Positions 55,001-64,000 of a stretch of 64,000 nt of DNA are shown here, piece after piece (the first letter of the stretch is position 1; each line of letters opens with the position of its first letter). A model generated the notes under the pieces. The model worked only from the letters and a program-made list of their open reading frames with translations, did not search any database and was not told where the DNA came from. Position numbers and translations under genes: made by a program. The DNA is from Phallusia mammillata (taxonomy: Eukaryota; Chordata; Ascidiacea; Phlebobranchia; Ascidiidae), in assembly GCA_003260075.1 (NCBI GenBank), contig QLIY01000087.1, positions 124,001-188,000 of the forward strand. Direction: 5' to 3'.

Positions 55001-58000
55001 AAATAGATGTAAAAAACGATAGATAAAAAGTGCACATCAATGACTGTACGTAAGCATGTAACAAGATGTAAGCTACCTGCATGTGTACCCCAGTATGGCG
55101 AACAGAAGCAGACCAACCACAACAATATACAACTAAACTTACAAACAGATCCGCATGTAGTGTTTCATTGGTAATTTTGCTGTGCCAATAATAAATTCAG
55201 TAAAACTAATATCTTACATTATGAACAGACCTGTTAAAAGTAAAATTTTTAAATACTTCTATATGTTGGATAACAGTAAGTATATCTTTTTGTCAGGATC
55301 CCACAGTTCCGCTTGTTCGCGCGAGTCGGATATCCAATTTTGTTTTATATTCCTCTGGGTGTGATTATCATGTGTTCCCTCGGAGTAACTGGCGTTATAA
55401 TCATGCGACGCAATGAAAGAGTTAAAGGTAAAACAATATTTAATTTTTTTCTGAAAAAGGCCCTGTGCTTTACACCTTGGAGATTATTTTGAAATGTTTT
55501 TAAGCGAGTATCTGTTTAAATTCACATTTAAGGCTATATATTAAGGTAATTGTAACGAAGTTGCTTTTTAAATGAATGTATTCTCACAAAGAGTTTCAAT
55601 TAATGTACTTTTAGAATTTCACACAAAAGAGGCAACCCAAAACACAATAAAACTAAGTCATAACAACACAGAAAATCAACAATCTGTTAAAAATTACTGA
55701 TTTCAATTTTCGTCTGAAAACGTACAAATACGTTTGTGAAGTTTAATAAGGATGTCTATATGTGATAGGTAAAACAAATGACAAAAAATGTACCGAAGCT
55801 CAACGACAAAGAAAGGAGAACCAAGCAGTACTACAACTTGCTCTGATAGTTGGAAGCTATATGTTTGGATACATTCCTCTTACAGGTAAAATATTGTATG
55901 ATGGCAAGATAATCTAAACTAAAGCACCTCAACATTTTTTCTTCATCGCTTACATGGACACAATTAATTTTGCTAAAAAATCTCATGACCAAATGCTATG
56001 TGACTATTATTGATGGAATGACCTCGTTAAAAAGTCAAAATGGAATGACCTCGTTAAAAAGTCAAAATGGAATGACCTCGTTAAAAAACACACACCACAA
56101 CACTCAAAACCACAGGCTACTCGAGTTCAAAACATGGCGTGATGATAGAAACTATCAGATGCGGTAGAGCTACTAACACCATACGTTTCAGGTGATCCAA
56201 AAGTGCCTAATTTTCAAAACGGTATATCTCAATAAATATTCTCGGTTAGGGCTATTAGGGTCGGGGTAAGGTATTAGCATTTAAAATTCAATATAACTAA
56301 CCCAAAAAATTAGTTACTAATGTGAAATTTTTAAACATTTGCGTCCTAAGCCAACCCTCTAAAGCCGCTAAATAAATAATTCAGCTCTTTACGCCACCTA
56401 TCGAAAATTAAGCACGAAACGTATGGTGTTAGTAGCTCTACCATCAGATGCACTGTTACGTCATAAGATGTCTAGGTTTCAATGCACATACAAGTTAATT
56501 AGTGGCAGTTGGAAGAATCTGATTTAAACAAATGTTGCCCCCCCCCCAGTAAAACTAATATCTTACATTATGAACAGACCTGTTAAAAGTAAAATGTTTA
56601 AATACTTACCCCCCCCCCAAATCTCATGACCAAATGCTATGTGACTATTATTGATGGAATGACCTCAAGTCAAAATGGAAAAAGTCAAAATGGAATGACC
56701 TTCCCCCCCCCCATTCAGCTCTTTACGCCACCTATCGAAAATTAAGCACTTTTGGATCACTTGAAACGTATGGTGTTAGTAGCTGTACCATCAGATGCAC
56801 TGTTACGTCATAATATATCTAGGTTTCAATGCACATACAAGTTAATTAGTGGCAGTTGGAAGAATCTGATTTAAACAAATGTTGTAGACCAGTGGTTCCC
56901 AACCTTTTTGTAGTCACGGACCCCTTTTATAAATTGTATAGGTCCGCGGACCCCCAACGTAATTTAGTCTTGTTATGTGTTTCGTTTCCTGCATTATACG
57001 TTATTAAACTTTCGCTTTTGGGGGCAGAATTTTAATCATCCTTCACAGTCCTTCAGTCTCAATAAAGTTCTGTACAGTAGCAGTCAGTGCAACAAAGAGA
57101 TAAATTTTATGATATACAATACCTGAAACAAAGCACAATAAGTTCTATTGTTAATGTGTGTTGTGATGTCACAATAGAGGAACAATCACAAGCTTGCTTT
57201 GATAAACAGTTTGCACTCATATACAGGATCATAAAAAAACGGTTTGGGAACTTAAAAATATTGTACTGTTGTAAATGCTACTAAAAATGTTTGCCTCCAC
57301 GGACCCCCTGAAACCATCTCATGGACCCCTTGGGGGTCNTTAGCATTCCACATGTACGTGACGAGCACAAAAGCAGTCACATACGAAGATCACGTCTTCA
57401 ACTGGTGGTTTGGGATGACTGAGTACATGTGTTTGAGGCTGAGTGAATCCCTTAATCCTGTTTTCTACAATATAGCTTCCAGGTATTGTAATTTCACTCT
57501 TCCATGTTGATTGACTTCACAACAGCCTAATGTGGTACAGGCCTATTTTATTTTCAATATATCTCACTCTCTCACCAATAGCTTGCGTGCTAATTAAGCA
57601 CTGTCTTATTAAAATGCAGCTACATTAAAAACCTTGATTTGATTTGCAGCACAATGCGGAATGAGACATTTTCGGTGTTGAGAAAAATGTGCGGTATTTC
57701 TCCCAAGGCCAAATACAAGGATAATTCTACCAAAAATTTGCAAGTCAGCGCTATCACAACATCTGCGGGAGTTAAATCATCTAAAACTTGAGTTGCACAT
57801 AAAAGTAAACATGTTATTGTACATATTTTCGCAGGAGTTGTATTTGTTAATAAACCTATACCGCTTACACAAATTTGAGTGATTCATTTTCGAGGTTTCT
57901 ATGCGACCACAAACAGGTAAAAATGGCAAAAGTCAGCGATTGGGGATATGGGGAACTCCCACCCTACAAGATTTTGGTTGTGGGAAAGTTCGTAAAACAG

Positions 58001-59430
58001 AATTAGAAAAGTTTTTACTTTCATAATTTTGCCACTCAAACTTCTCGACGTGGTGTTGTTTAGTTGCAAGTAATGTTTACAGTGACAAGCACTTGCCACA
58101 TGTTATTTTAATTTTTTCAAAGTTACAGTTCTTGTTCGGAAAAAAGGAAATATATTTATTCTTTAGTGTTTTCGGCTTACAAGAAAAGAAATACCTGAGA
58201 AGGAAAGAATTGTTTTGTATCTAATGCAAGAAAATCAGTTTATGACAATTTAAACTAGTCAAAAAGATATAAGTGGCACAAGATATAAAATGTTTCATTA
58301 GAATTCGATATTTCAAGTTTTATTTTTGGAGGCAATAACATTTTATTGTACATACTTATAATATGTTATAAAACTGGAGGCATTTTTGAATACATTTAAG
58401 AAAAACTAAATCTGAAAGGTATTGTCATGTTTCGCCACAATGTTTCAGAAAACTGAAACTTTGACCCATTACTAGTTACTACTGTACTATAGTTTTTGCT
58501 CTGGACCTGCAAAAGCCTTTGCATTTTCCTAAATGTAATGATGCCTACCACTTTTTTGGTGCAGTATAATGTTTTGTTTTTTCTGTATCCGACAGTTATT
58601 GTTACATGCTAAACGTTACTTAATACAATTTAACGAGTGTTTGTTTGGTCTAAGTTCGGTTTCAAATATGTATCGATTTAAAGCACCAAAATACAAGAAT
58701 TAAAGCAANTAAGTTCTATTGTTAATGTGTGTTGTGGTGTCACAATGGATGAACAATTACAAGTTTTCTTGATCCAAGGGTTTGATAAACAGTTTGCACT
58801 CATATGCAGGATTATAAAAAAACGGTTTGGGAACCTAAAAATATTGTACTGTTGTTAATTCTGCTAAAAATGTTTGCCTCCACGGACCCCTTGAAACCAT
58901 CTTACGGACCCATTGGGGGTCCGCGAACCCAAGGCTGGGGACCACTGCTGTAGACCTACCTTACTATCTGTTTCTGCTTTAGCATTCCACATGTACGTGA
59001 CGAGCACAAAAGCAGTCACATATGAGGATCACGTCTTCAACTGGTGGTTTGGAATGGCTGAGTACATGTGTTTGAGGCTGAGTGAATCCCTTAATCCTGT
59101 TTTCTACAATATAGCTTCCAGGTATTGTAATTTCACTCTTCCATGTTGATTGACTTCACAACAGCCTAATGTGGTACAGGCCTATTTTATTTTCAATATA
59201 TCTCACTCTCTCAGCTATAGATTGCGTGCTAATTAAGCACTGTCTTATTAAAATGCAGCTACATTAAAAACCTTGATTTGATTTGCAGCACAATGCGGAA
59301 TGAGACATTTTCGGTGTTGAGAAAAATTTGCGGTATTTCTGCCAAGGCTAAATACAAGGATAATTCCTCCAATAATATGCAAGTCAGCGCCATCACAACA
59401 TCTGCCGGAGTTAAATCATCAAAGACTTGA
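52085..59430 (+). CDS. GPCR2: class A seven-transmembrane receptor
   Basis: Exons: 52085-52149, 52376-52504, 53117-53246, 54123-54251, 54839-54972, 55297-55427, 55769-55885, then 58983-59121 and 59289-59430 (an alternative last pair at 57344-57482 and 57650-57791). Total 1,116 nt, 371 residues. Exon lengths 129, 130, 129, 131, 139 and 142 equal those of GPCR1. The N-terminus has one sequon (NES). Seen: FGICAN in TM1, SLCISDF in TM2, FLCK before TM3, LLRLFSI in place of DRY, GYIPLT in TM6, and RLSESLNPVFYNIAS in TM7. The intron after exon 3 starts GC, not GT. The tail is Ser/Thr/Lys-rich. A start in good context (AAAATGT) is shared with GPCR3. Ligand unknown. Confidence 0.87.
52181..52345 (+). 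mobile_element. tRNA-derived SINE in GPCR2 intron 1
   Basis: B box GCGGGTTCGAATCCCGC, then a diverged tail CCTATGCCACATAAAAACGC, TATGGCACCTTCAATAGGCC and TAGCGTGCTAAGATT, as in other family copies. Confidence 0.65.
52517..52696. mobile_element. hAT-type MITE (CAGTGGTGGGATTCA family)
   Basis: Ends CAGTGGTGGGATTCA and TGAATCCCACCACTG; target duplication CATATAGC / TATATAGC, 7 of 8. Internal order is inverted relative to the copy at 5073. Confidence 0.88.
53117..53246 (+). CDS. GPCR2 exon 3 with a GC donor
   Basis: Encodes TIFNFFIVSLCISDFISATL, then TPLFLYRRTWGFDHWTISGF LCK. The exon ends AAG and the intron begins GCAAGG. The equivalent GPCR1 site is AAG|GTAAGA and both exons are 130 bp, so this is a genuine GC-AG intron unless the base is an error. 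Confidence 0.85.
53464..53854. mobile_element. Foldback MITE with ~75-bp terminal inverted repeats
   Basis: Left TATAAGACAGTAAAACCAAT, and the right end read backwards gives TATAATACAGTAAAACCAAT; both continue with GATAAAATCCTTGGT and AACAGAATC. 391 bp, in GPCR2 intron 3. Confidence 0.78.
56013..56089. repeat. 27-bp tandem repeat, three copies
   Basis: Unit ATGGAATGACCTCGTTAAAA plus AGTCAAA, three copies in GPCR2 intron 7. A shorter, scrambled version follows at 56656-56702 beside C10 joins. Confidence 0.8.
56163..56442. mobile_element. MITE with perfect 9-bp target duplication
   Basis: Terminal inverted repeats GGTAGAGCTACTAACACCAT and ATGGTGTTAGTAGCTCTACC; flanked by ATCAGATGC at 56154-56162 and 56443-56451. 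A 9-bp duplication points to a Mutator-like rather than hAT source. 280 bp, no coding. Confidence 0.85.
56538..56880. repeat. Chain of C10-joined fragments from upstream intron
   Basis: Three C10 tracts (56538-56547, 56609-56618, 56703-56712) separate fragments that repeat 55194-55256, 55977-56089 and 56384-56530 in order. Alternative-haplotype pieces dropped into a gap. Confidence 0.85.
56890..57338. mobile_element. hAT-type element, left part
   Basis: Starts CAGTGGTTCCCAACC after TTGTAGAC and is cut at the N at 57339. Its right end survives at 58947 in the second haplotype copy. Confidence 0.75.
57344..57791 (+). repeat. Alternative copy of GPCR2 exons 8 and 9
   Basis: Exon 8 (57344-57482) and exon 9 (57650-57791, TGA stop) with intact splice sites, followed by AATAAA at 57849. 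Same lengths as the pair at 58983-59430 but several residue differences (for example FGMTEYM vs FGMAEYM, KMCGISPK vs KICGISAK). Bounded by Ns at 57339 and 58709, so probably a second haplotype. Confidence 0.75.
58710..58947. mobile_element. hAT-type element, right part
   Basis: Repeats 57136-57338 and continues to the true end GGGGACCACTG, followed by CTGTAGAC (7 of 8 match to the left TTGTAGAC at 56882-56889). Confidence 0.75.
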
Positions 59431-61056
59431 GTTGTGCATCAAAGTAAACATGTTATTGTACATATTTTCGCAGGAGTTGTATTTGTTAATAAACCTGTAC
59501 CGCTTACACAAATTTGAGTGATTTATTTTCGAGGTGCCTATGCGACCACAAACATCTAAAAATTGCCAAAGTCAGCGATTGGGGATTCCCCAACTGGGGA
59601 ACCCCACCCTACAAGTTTTTGGTTGTGGGAAAGTTTGTAAAACAGAATTAGAACAGTTTTTACTTTTGCCACCTTCTCAAACTACTCGACCTGGTACAGT
59701 TATTTTTAGAAAAAAAGTGCATTTACTCTTTAGCGTTTTCGGCTTACAAGAAAAAAATACCTGAGAACACTTTCCTATTAAAAATATAACTAGAAAAGAA
59801 TTGTTTTGTATCTAATGCAAGAAAATCAGTTTATGACAATTAAAACTATAGTCAAAAAGTTACAAGTGGCACAAAATCTAAAATGTTTTGTTAGAATTCG
59901 ATATTTCAAGTTGTATTTGTAGAGACAATAACAGTTTATTGTACATACTTATAATATGTTATGAAACTAAAGGCATTTTTTCAGACATTTAAGAAAAACT
60001 GAATCAGAAAGGTATTGTCATATTTCGCTACAATGTTTCAGAAAACTTTGACTCATTTCTACTGCACTATAGTTATTGATGCCTACCACTTTTTTCGTCA
60101 AATTAATAGGTTTTTTTCTGTATCAGACAGTATTATTACATGCTAAACGTTACTTAATACAATTTAACGAGTTTTTGTTTGGTCTAAGTTCGGTTTCAAA
60201 TATGTATCGATTTAAAGTACCAAAATAGAAGAACTAAAGCAAGGAAGAAAAAAGGTAATATCAACCATTTTTTTTTGAAAAATATTTGAAGATACAAAAG
60301 TACCGTTTATTTTTTATGATTTTTTTGTTAGGTTGTTTATTAATTCTGTTTTTTGCCATAATATATATTTTACTTTAAATGTCCATGTCGTAAATATATA
60401 AATTATCTAGCTATAAGTAGCTTGTTGGTGAATTTAACCCGAAGCCCATCAGCCCAGAAACATGTTGTTTGAGCTGTTGTCTACCCCCCCCCCAATATGT
60501 ATCGATTTAAAGCACCAAAATACAAGAATTAAAGCAAGGAAGAAAAGAGGTAATATCAACGAGTTTTTTTTTTTTGAAAAATATTAAAAGATACAAAAGT
60601 ACCGTTTATTTTTTTATGTTTTTTTTGTTAGGTTGTTTGTTAATTCTGTTTTTTTTTGCAATAATATATATTTTACTTTAAATGTCCATGTCGTAAATAT
60701 ATAAATTCCCTAGCTATAAGTAGCTTGTTGGTGAATTTAACCCGAAGCCCAACAGCCCAGAAACATGTTGTTTGAGCTGTTGTCTTTTATTGTCAAATTA
60801 TGCATGCCTTCTTTATTATGGCCCTGTCAATAAAGCTTTCGGGCCTTAACGACCTTTCTAATAACGATTCGGTTTCGGGCTCAAAATTCGTTACAACTCT
60901 GCATACGACGTTACATCGGAAATTACCGCGAGGATAAAATACATGGTATATAAGTGGCACATACATAAAACATACATAAACGTGCGCACAGATTATAGGT
61001 TTAGACTGATGAGATGTCAGCTATTTAAGACATTCATCTGCTTCTAAAGCTTGTCA
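59431..61056. other. GPCR2 3' flank and intergenic
   Basis: 59494-60240 repeats 57855-58708. A C10 join at 60484-60493 precedes a second copy of about 280 bp. From 60340 it matches GPCR1 intron 7. No gene seen. Confidence 0.6.
59488..59493 (+). terminator. Polyadenylation signal of GPCR2
   Basis: AATAAA 58 nt after the stop codon; the same signal is at 57849-57854 in the other copy. Confidence 0.6.
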
Positions 61057-61192
61057 CATCTACGCGACCACAACAAAACAGTAACTCATCATGCATGATG
61101 AAGTGGTCCACTGGTGGTTCGGAATGTCCGAATGCATGCTACTAAGATTGAGTGAATGTCTCAATCTACTCTGTTGCGATCTGGCTTCCAGG
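61057..61192 (+). pseudogene. Dead copy of GPCR1 exon 8
   Basis: Aligns with 50065-50203: CHIYATTTKQ then an in-frame TAA, a small length change, and after it EVVHWWFGMSE-like sequence. The TM7 NPIFYN has become NLLCCD and the acceptor AG is preceded by CTAA rather than CCGC. GPCR1 exon 9 is missing from this copy. A fragment recurs at 61385-61415 after an 11-C tract. Confidence 0.8.
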
Positions 61193-61199
61193 TAGAGAT

Positions 61200-63027
61200 A
61201 ACGCAAGTATCTGGTGGTCAAAGTATTTTAAATTATTTTTGCACTAAATGGTTTTAGAGCTTCGATTATCGACTTTTTAATAGTTTGTTTGTTTGTTCAC
61301 GAAGACGATTTTTTTTGCTTGACTTACAACACCTAATGACTTCCACACTAACTTTAGGTTGTAAACAGTAACACCCCCCCCCCCAATCTACTCTGTTGCG
61401 ATCTGGCTTCCAGGTAGAGATAACGCAAGTACCTGGTGGTCAAAGTATTTTAAATTATTTTTGCACTAAATGGTTTTAGAACTTGTAGCACTTCTTTTGC
61501 TCACAGCAATCGATCAACGACTTTTTAATAGTTTGTTTGTTCACGAAGACGATTTTTTATGCTTGACTTACAACACCTAATGACTTCCACTAACTTTAGG
61601 TTGAAAACATTAACTAATTTTTCACTTTAAAATTTTGACAACGTTCGTATCTTAAAACGTTTTTTGTTTCAGTTAAATGAAATTTAAAGTTTCGGTCATG
61701 TACTCTAAGCAGAATCCAAGCTATGCCGAAAAGTTACATTTGGACCAAAAGTTACATTTAACGTATGGACCAATTTGGCGAGCATATCCACATTGGATGT
61801 TCGGATACACTCCTTGTGGACATGTACATTCACATCACAAATAAAATTAGAAGTATCACAATGTAAATTTGGGCCTTAATCAACCCATTTTAGTATAATT
61901 ATTTTTTATTTTTATCAATAGGGAGTTATGCCCAAACCCGGCCCGTAGGCCTAACCCCCCCCCCCCTCCTTGTGGACATGTACATTCACATCACAAATAA
62001 AATTAGAAGTATCGCAATGTAAATTTGGGCAATGTTAATCAAGCCATTTTAGTATAATTATTTTTTATTTTTATCAATAGAGAGTTATGCCCAAACCCGG
62101 CCCGTAGGCCTAAGCCTGACCCTGTTTACAACTTTAGCTGTTGTAGTTTTAATGTTTTCTTACTTGGAACACCTGTGCAAACACCCCCAAGAAACTACTG
62201 AATTTCAAATCTCCTGTTTTCTTTGTCGAACATCCGTACCTCGCAAACTGACGAGTTTTTTTCGCATGTTTCCGAATTAAATATTCAGGCGCGTGTACAT
62301 GTGAAATTAGAACGGCTTGAAAAGTGATTTTCATTAGAAATTCATTTGCGAACTAAATTATTTAATGTAATACTCTACCGATCGTGGTTTTGCGGGTTTC
62401 CCACAAGTCTTATATTTTTTTCTCATGTCATTTCTTCTTTACCCAAACAGGTAAAAAAATATTCGTCAGTATCGTATTGCTAAAAACTGTGTAAAACATA
62501 TTACAAGTCAGATAAGACCGTGAACTCCACGCTTAAAGTTTTGTCAGGCAAACTATTTTTGCATTAGGAAAAAAAAATTTTTTTTAGACAGTAAACGATG
62601 GCAACAAGATTGAAGCCGATGAAGTAGTTGAAAATTTCAAGTGAAAATCTGCAAATGCCCCCCCCCCTGTGTAAAACATATTACAAGTCAGATAAGACCG
62701 TGAACTCCACGCTTATAGTTTTGTCAGGCAAACTATTTTTGCATTAGGAAAAAATTAAAAAAGTTTGCAATTTGTTTAGACAGTAAACGATGGCAACAAG
62801 ATTGAAGCCGATGAAGTAGTTTAATATTTCAAGTAAAAATCTACAAATGAAAAAAATTGCTCCGCTGTTATGAAAACTTATTGCATAAAATAAGGAAAAT
62901 GTGTAGTCACCATAACGAAAGCAAGCTTTGGCGTACTGTGTCAAATAAAAAGTGCACTTTTTTATTTGATAAATGCTGAATATATTATATTATGTGACTT
63001 TAAAATTGTGAATGCAAGTGTTTGCTT
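61200..63027. other. Duplicated intergenic region before GPCR3
   Basis: Homologous to 50204-51950, with repeated blocks at joins 61374-61384, 61955-61966 and 62658-62667. No gene. Confidence 0.6.
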
Positions 63028-63158
63028 TTTTTGCACTCCAAAGTGCGGAGTTGTGTGAAACAGTTTTTCCAGTTTCCGATTACATTGTTTGTATCGTATC
63101 GGGTATTTTGTTGTTTAGATATTTATCCTTTTAATCTGCTCTTGTTCCATCGTATAAA

Positions 63159-63835
63159 ATGTCGGAAATTAACACCACCGAAATTCCTGAGACAGGTTCT
63201 GGAAATGAAACTGCAACCTTAGAGTAAGTTCCATTGATATCGTTAGTTAGGTTTTGGCCTGTCAGGTTTAAAATTGAAAAAAAAAACTGCATTAGTTAAA
63301 CTGGTGATGCCCTACTACAAAGCTGACATGTGTGGCATGCAAGTCAAGCAACGGTGCTTGATTCGACTTTTGACGGTCGAGCATATGTTTTTCAGTTGGT
63401 AAAGCGCTAGCCATGGGTTCGAATCCCACCGCAGGATAGGTTTTTCGAGTGTACGCCATGACATATGAGAATGCTTGGGAAATTGGCTTGATTCAGTATG
63501 ACACCGCCAACAGACCTAGCGTGCATGCTATGATTTACATAAGAGTGTGCCACAATGGTTGGTCTGCATAAATACTTCAGGGCTGATCCAGTATTGAATG
63601 TTTCTTCATCTTAGCAAATGATTGTTTTTGCATTAAGGCCATACCGTCATCCTGATCCAGTAATAAATGTTTCTTCATCTTAGCTAATGATTGTTTTTGC
63701 ATTAAGGCCATACCGTCATCCATTCGATTCAACTGCTACTATTGCAAGTGCAGCCGTCTTACTACCTCCAGCCACATTTGGAATATTCGCCAATCTGCTC
63801 ACCGTCTACGTCATTCTCAAAACCCCGAAGCTGAG
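63159..63835 (+). CDS. GPCR3: 5' part of a third receptor (runs off the window)
   Basis: Exon 1 63159-63223 (MSEINTTEIPETGSGNETAT LE, sequons NTT and NET) and exon 2 63707-63835 (YRHPFDSTATIASAAVLLPP, ATFGIFANLLTVYVILKTPK), 65 and 129 bp as in GPCR2. TM1 N1.50 is kept although the preceding Cys became Phe. The remaining exons lie beyond 64000. Confidence 0.87.
63375..63600 (+). mobile_element. tRNA-derived SINE in GPCR3 intron 1
   Basis: A-box-like TCAGTTGGTAAAGCGC, B box GGGTTCGAATCCC, then the family tail ATATGAGAATGCTTGG, TAGCGTGCATGCTATGATTT and CATAAATACTTCAGGGCTGA. Confidence 0.75.
63586..63718 (+). repeat. ~71-bp direct repeat over the GPCR3 exon 2 acceptor
   Basis: GATCCAGTAxTxAATGTTTC through TTGCATTAAG and GCCATACCGTCATCC occurs twice (63586-63652 and 63653-63720) without a homopolymer join. 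Only the second copy continues into the exon. Confidence 0.7.
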
Positions 63836-63923
63836 GTGATATAGCGGTGAAAATAAAATATTGTAACATATGCTGTGGAAATACTAAGCAACCTCTAACA
63901 ACTTAATCTGACGCCCCCCCCCC

Positions 63924-63974
63924 ATTCGCCAATCTGCTCACCGTCTACGTCATTCTCAAAACCCCGAAGCTAAG
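63924..63974 (+). repeat. Partial duplicate of GPCR3 exon 2
   Basis: Follows a C10 tract (63914-63923) and repeats the last 51 bases of exon 2 and its donor with one change. Confidence 0.82.
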
Positions 63975-64000
63975 GTGATATAGCGGTGAAAATAAAATAT

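Overview
This is eukaryotic (animal) nuclear DNA: AT-rich, with intron-dense genes and many short non-autonomous transposons. The first two thirds (276-43450, + strand) hold the 3' half of one axonemal outer-arm dynein beta heavy chain gene of the DNAH9/11/17 class. 46 coding exons are visible, about 2,390 codons, running from AAA2 through AAA3, AAA4, the stalk with its microtubule-binding tip, AAA5, AAA6 and the C-terminal domain to a TAA stop. The 5' half lies upstream of the window. A deuterostome, most likely an ascidian tunicate such as Ciona, fits best: two copies of a 16-base string match, on the minus strand, what I remember as the Ciona spliced leader, and haplotype divergence is high. 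The species call is inference.

Inside the 5.8-kb dynein intron 7904-13692, on the minus strand, sits a compact intronless gene (10933 to 9279) with a TATA box, a strong Kozak start, about 500 codons once a false duplication is collapsed, and an AATAAA signal. Its product ends in a CCCH zinc finger followed by a CCHC zinc knuckle. It looks like a gag-like or domesticated nucleic-acid-binding protein and is the most novel gene here.

From 45.5 kb to the end is a tandem cluster of class A (rhodopsin-like) GPCR genes, all on the + strand. GPCR1 (45544-50712, 9 exons, 383 aa) is complete. GPCR2 (52085-59430, 9 exons, about 371 aa) has its last two exons present twice. Then come a dead copy of GPCR1 exon 8 (about 61057-61192) and GPCR3 (63159 to beyond the window, first two exons). 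Matching exon lengths show common descent. The order implies a duplication that copied the tail of GPCR1 together with GPCR2.

Mobile elements: many hAT-type MITEs, several with 8-bp target duplications; a MITE with a perfect 9-bp target duplication; long foldback elements; and a tRNA-derived SINE family with at least six copies, one split by two successive hAT insertions.

Assembly warning: more than 30 pure G or C tracts, mostly exactly 10 bases, join near-identical repeated flanks. Longer tracts (96 G, 64 C, 21 C) lack such repeats. Five single Ns also sit between repeated flanks. These look like gap placeholders and unmerged haplotype overlaps, so many local duplications here, including partial exons, are probably not real. 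All tracts are G up to 16.9 kb and C from 25.4 kb on, suggesting two oppositely oriented contigs. The 96-G tract removes the start of one dynein exon.
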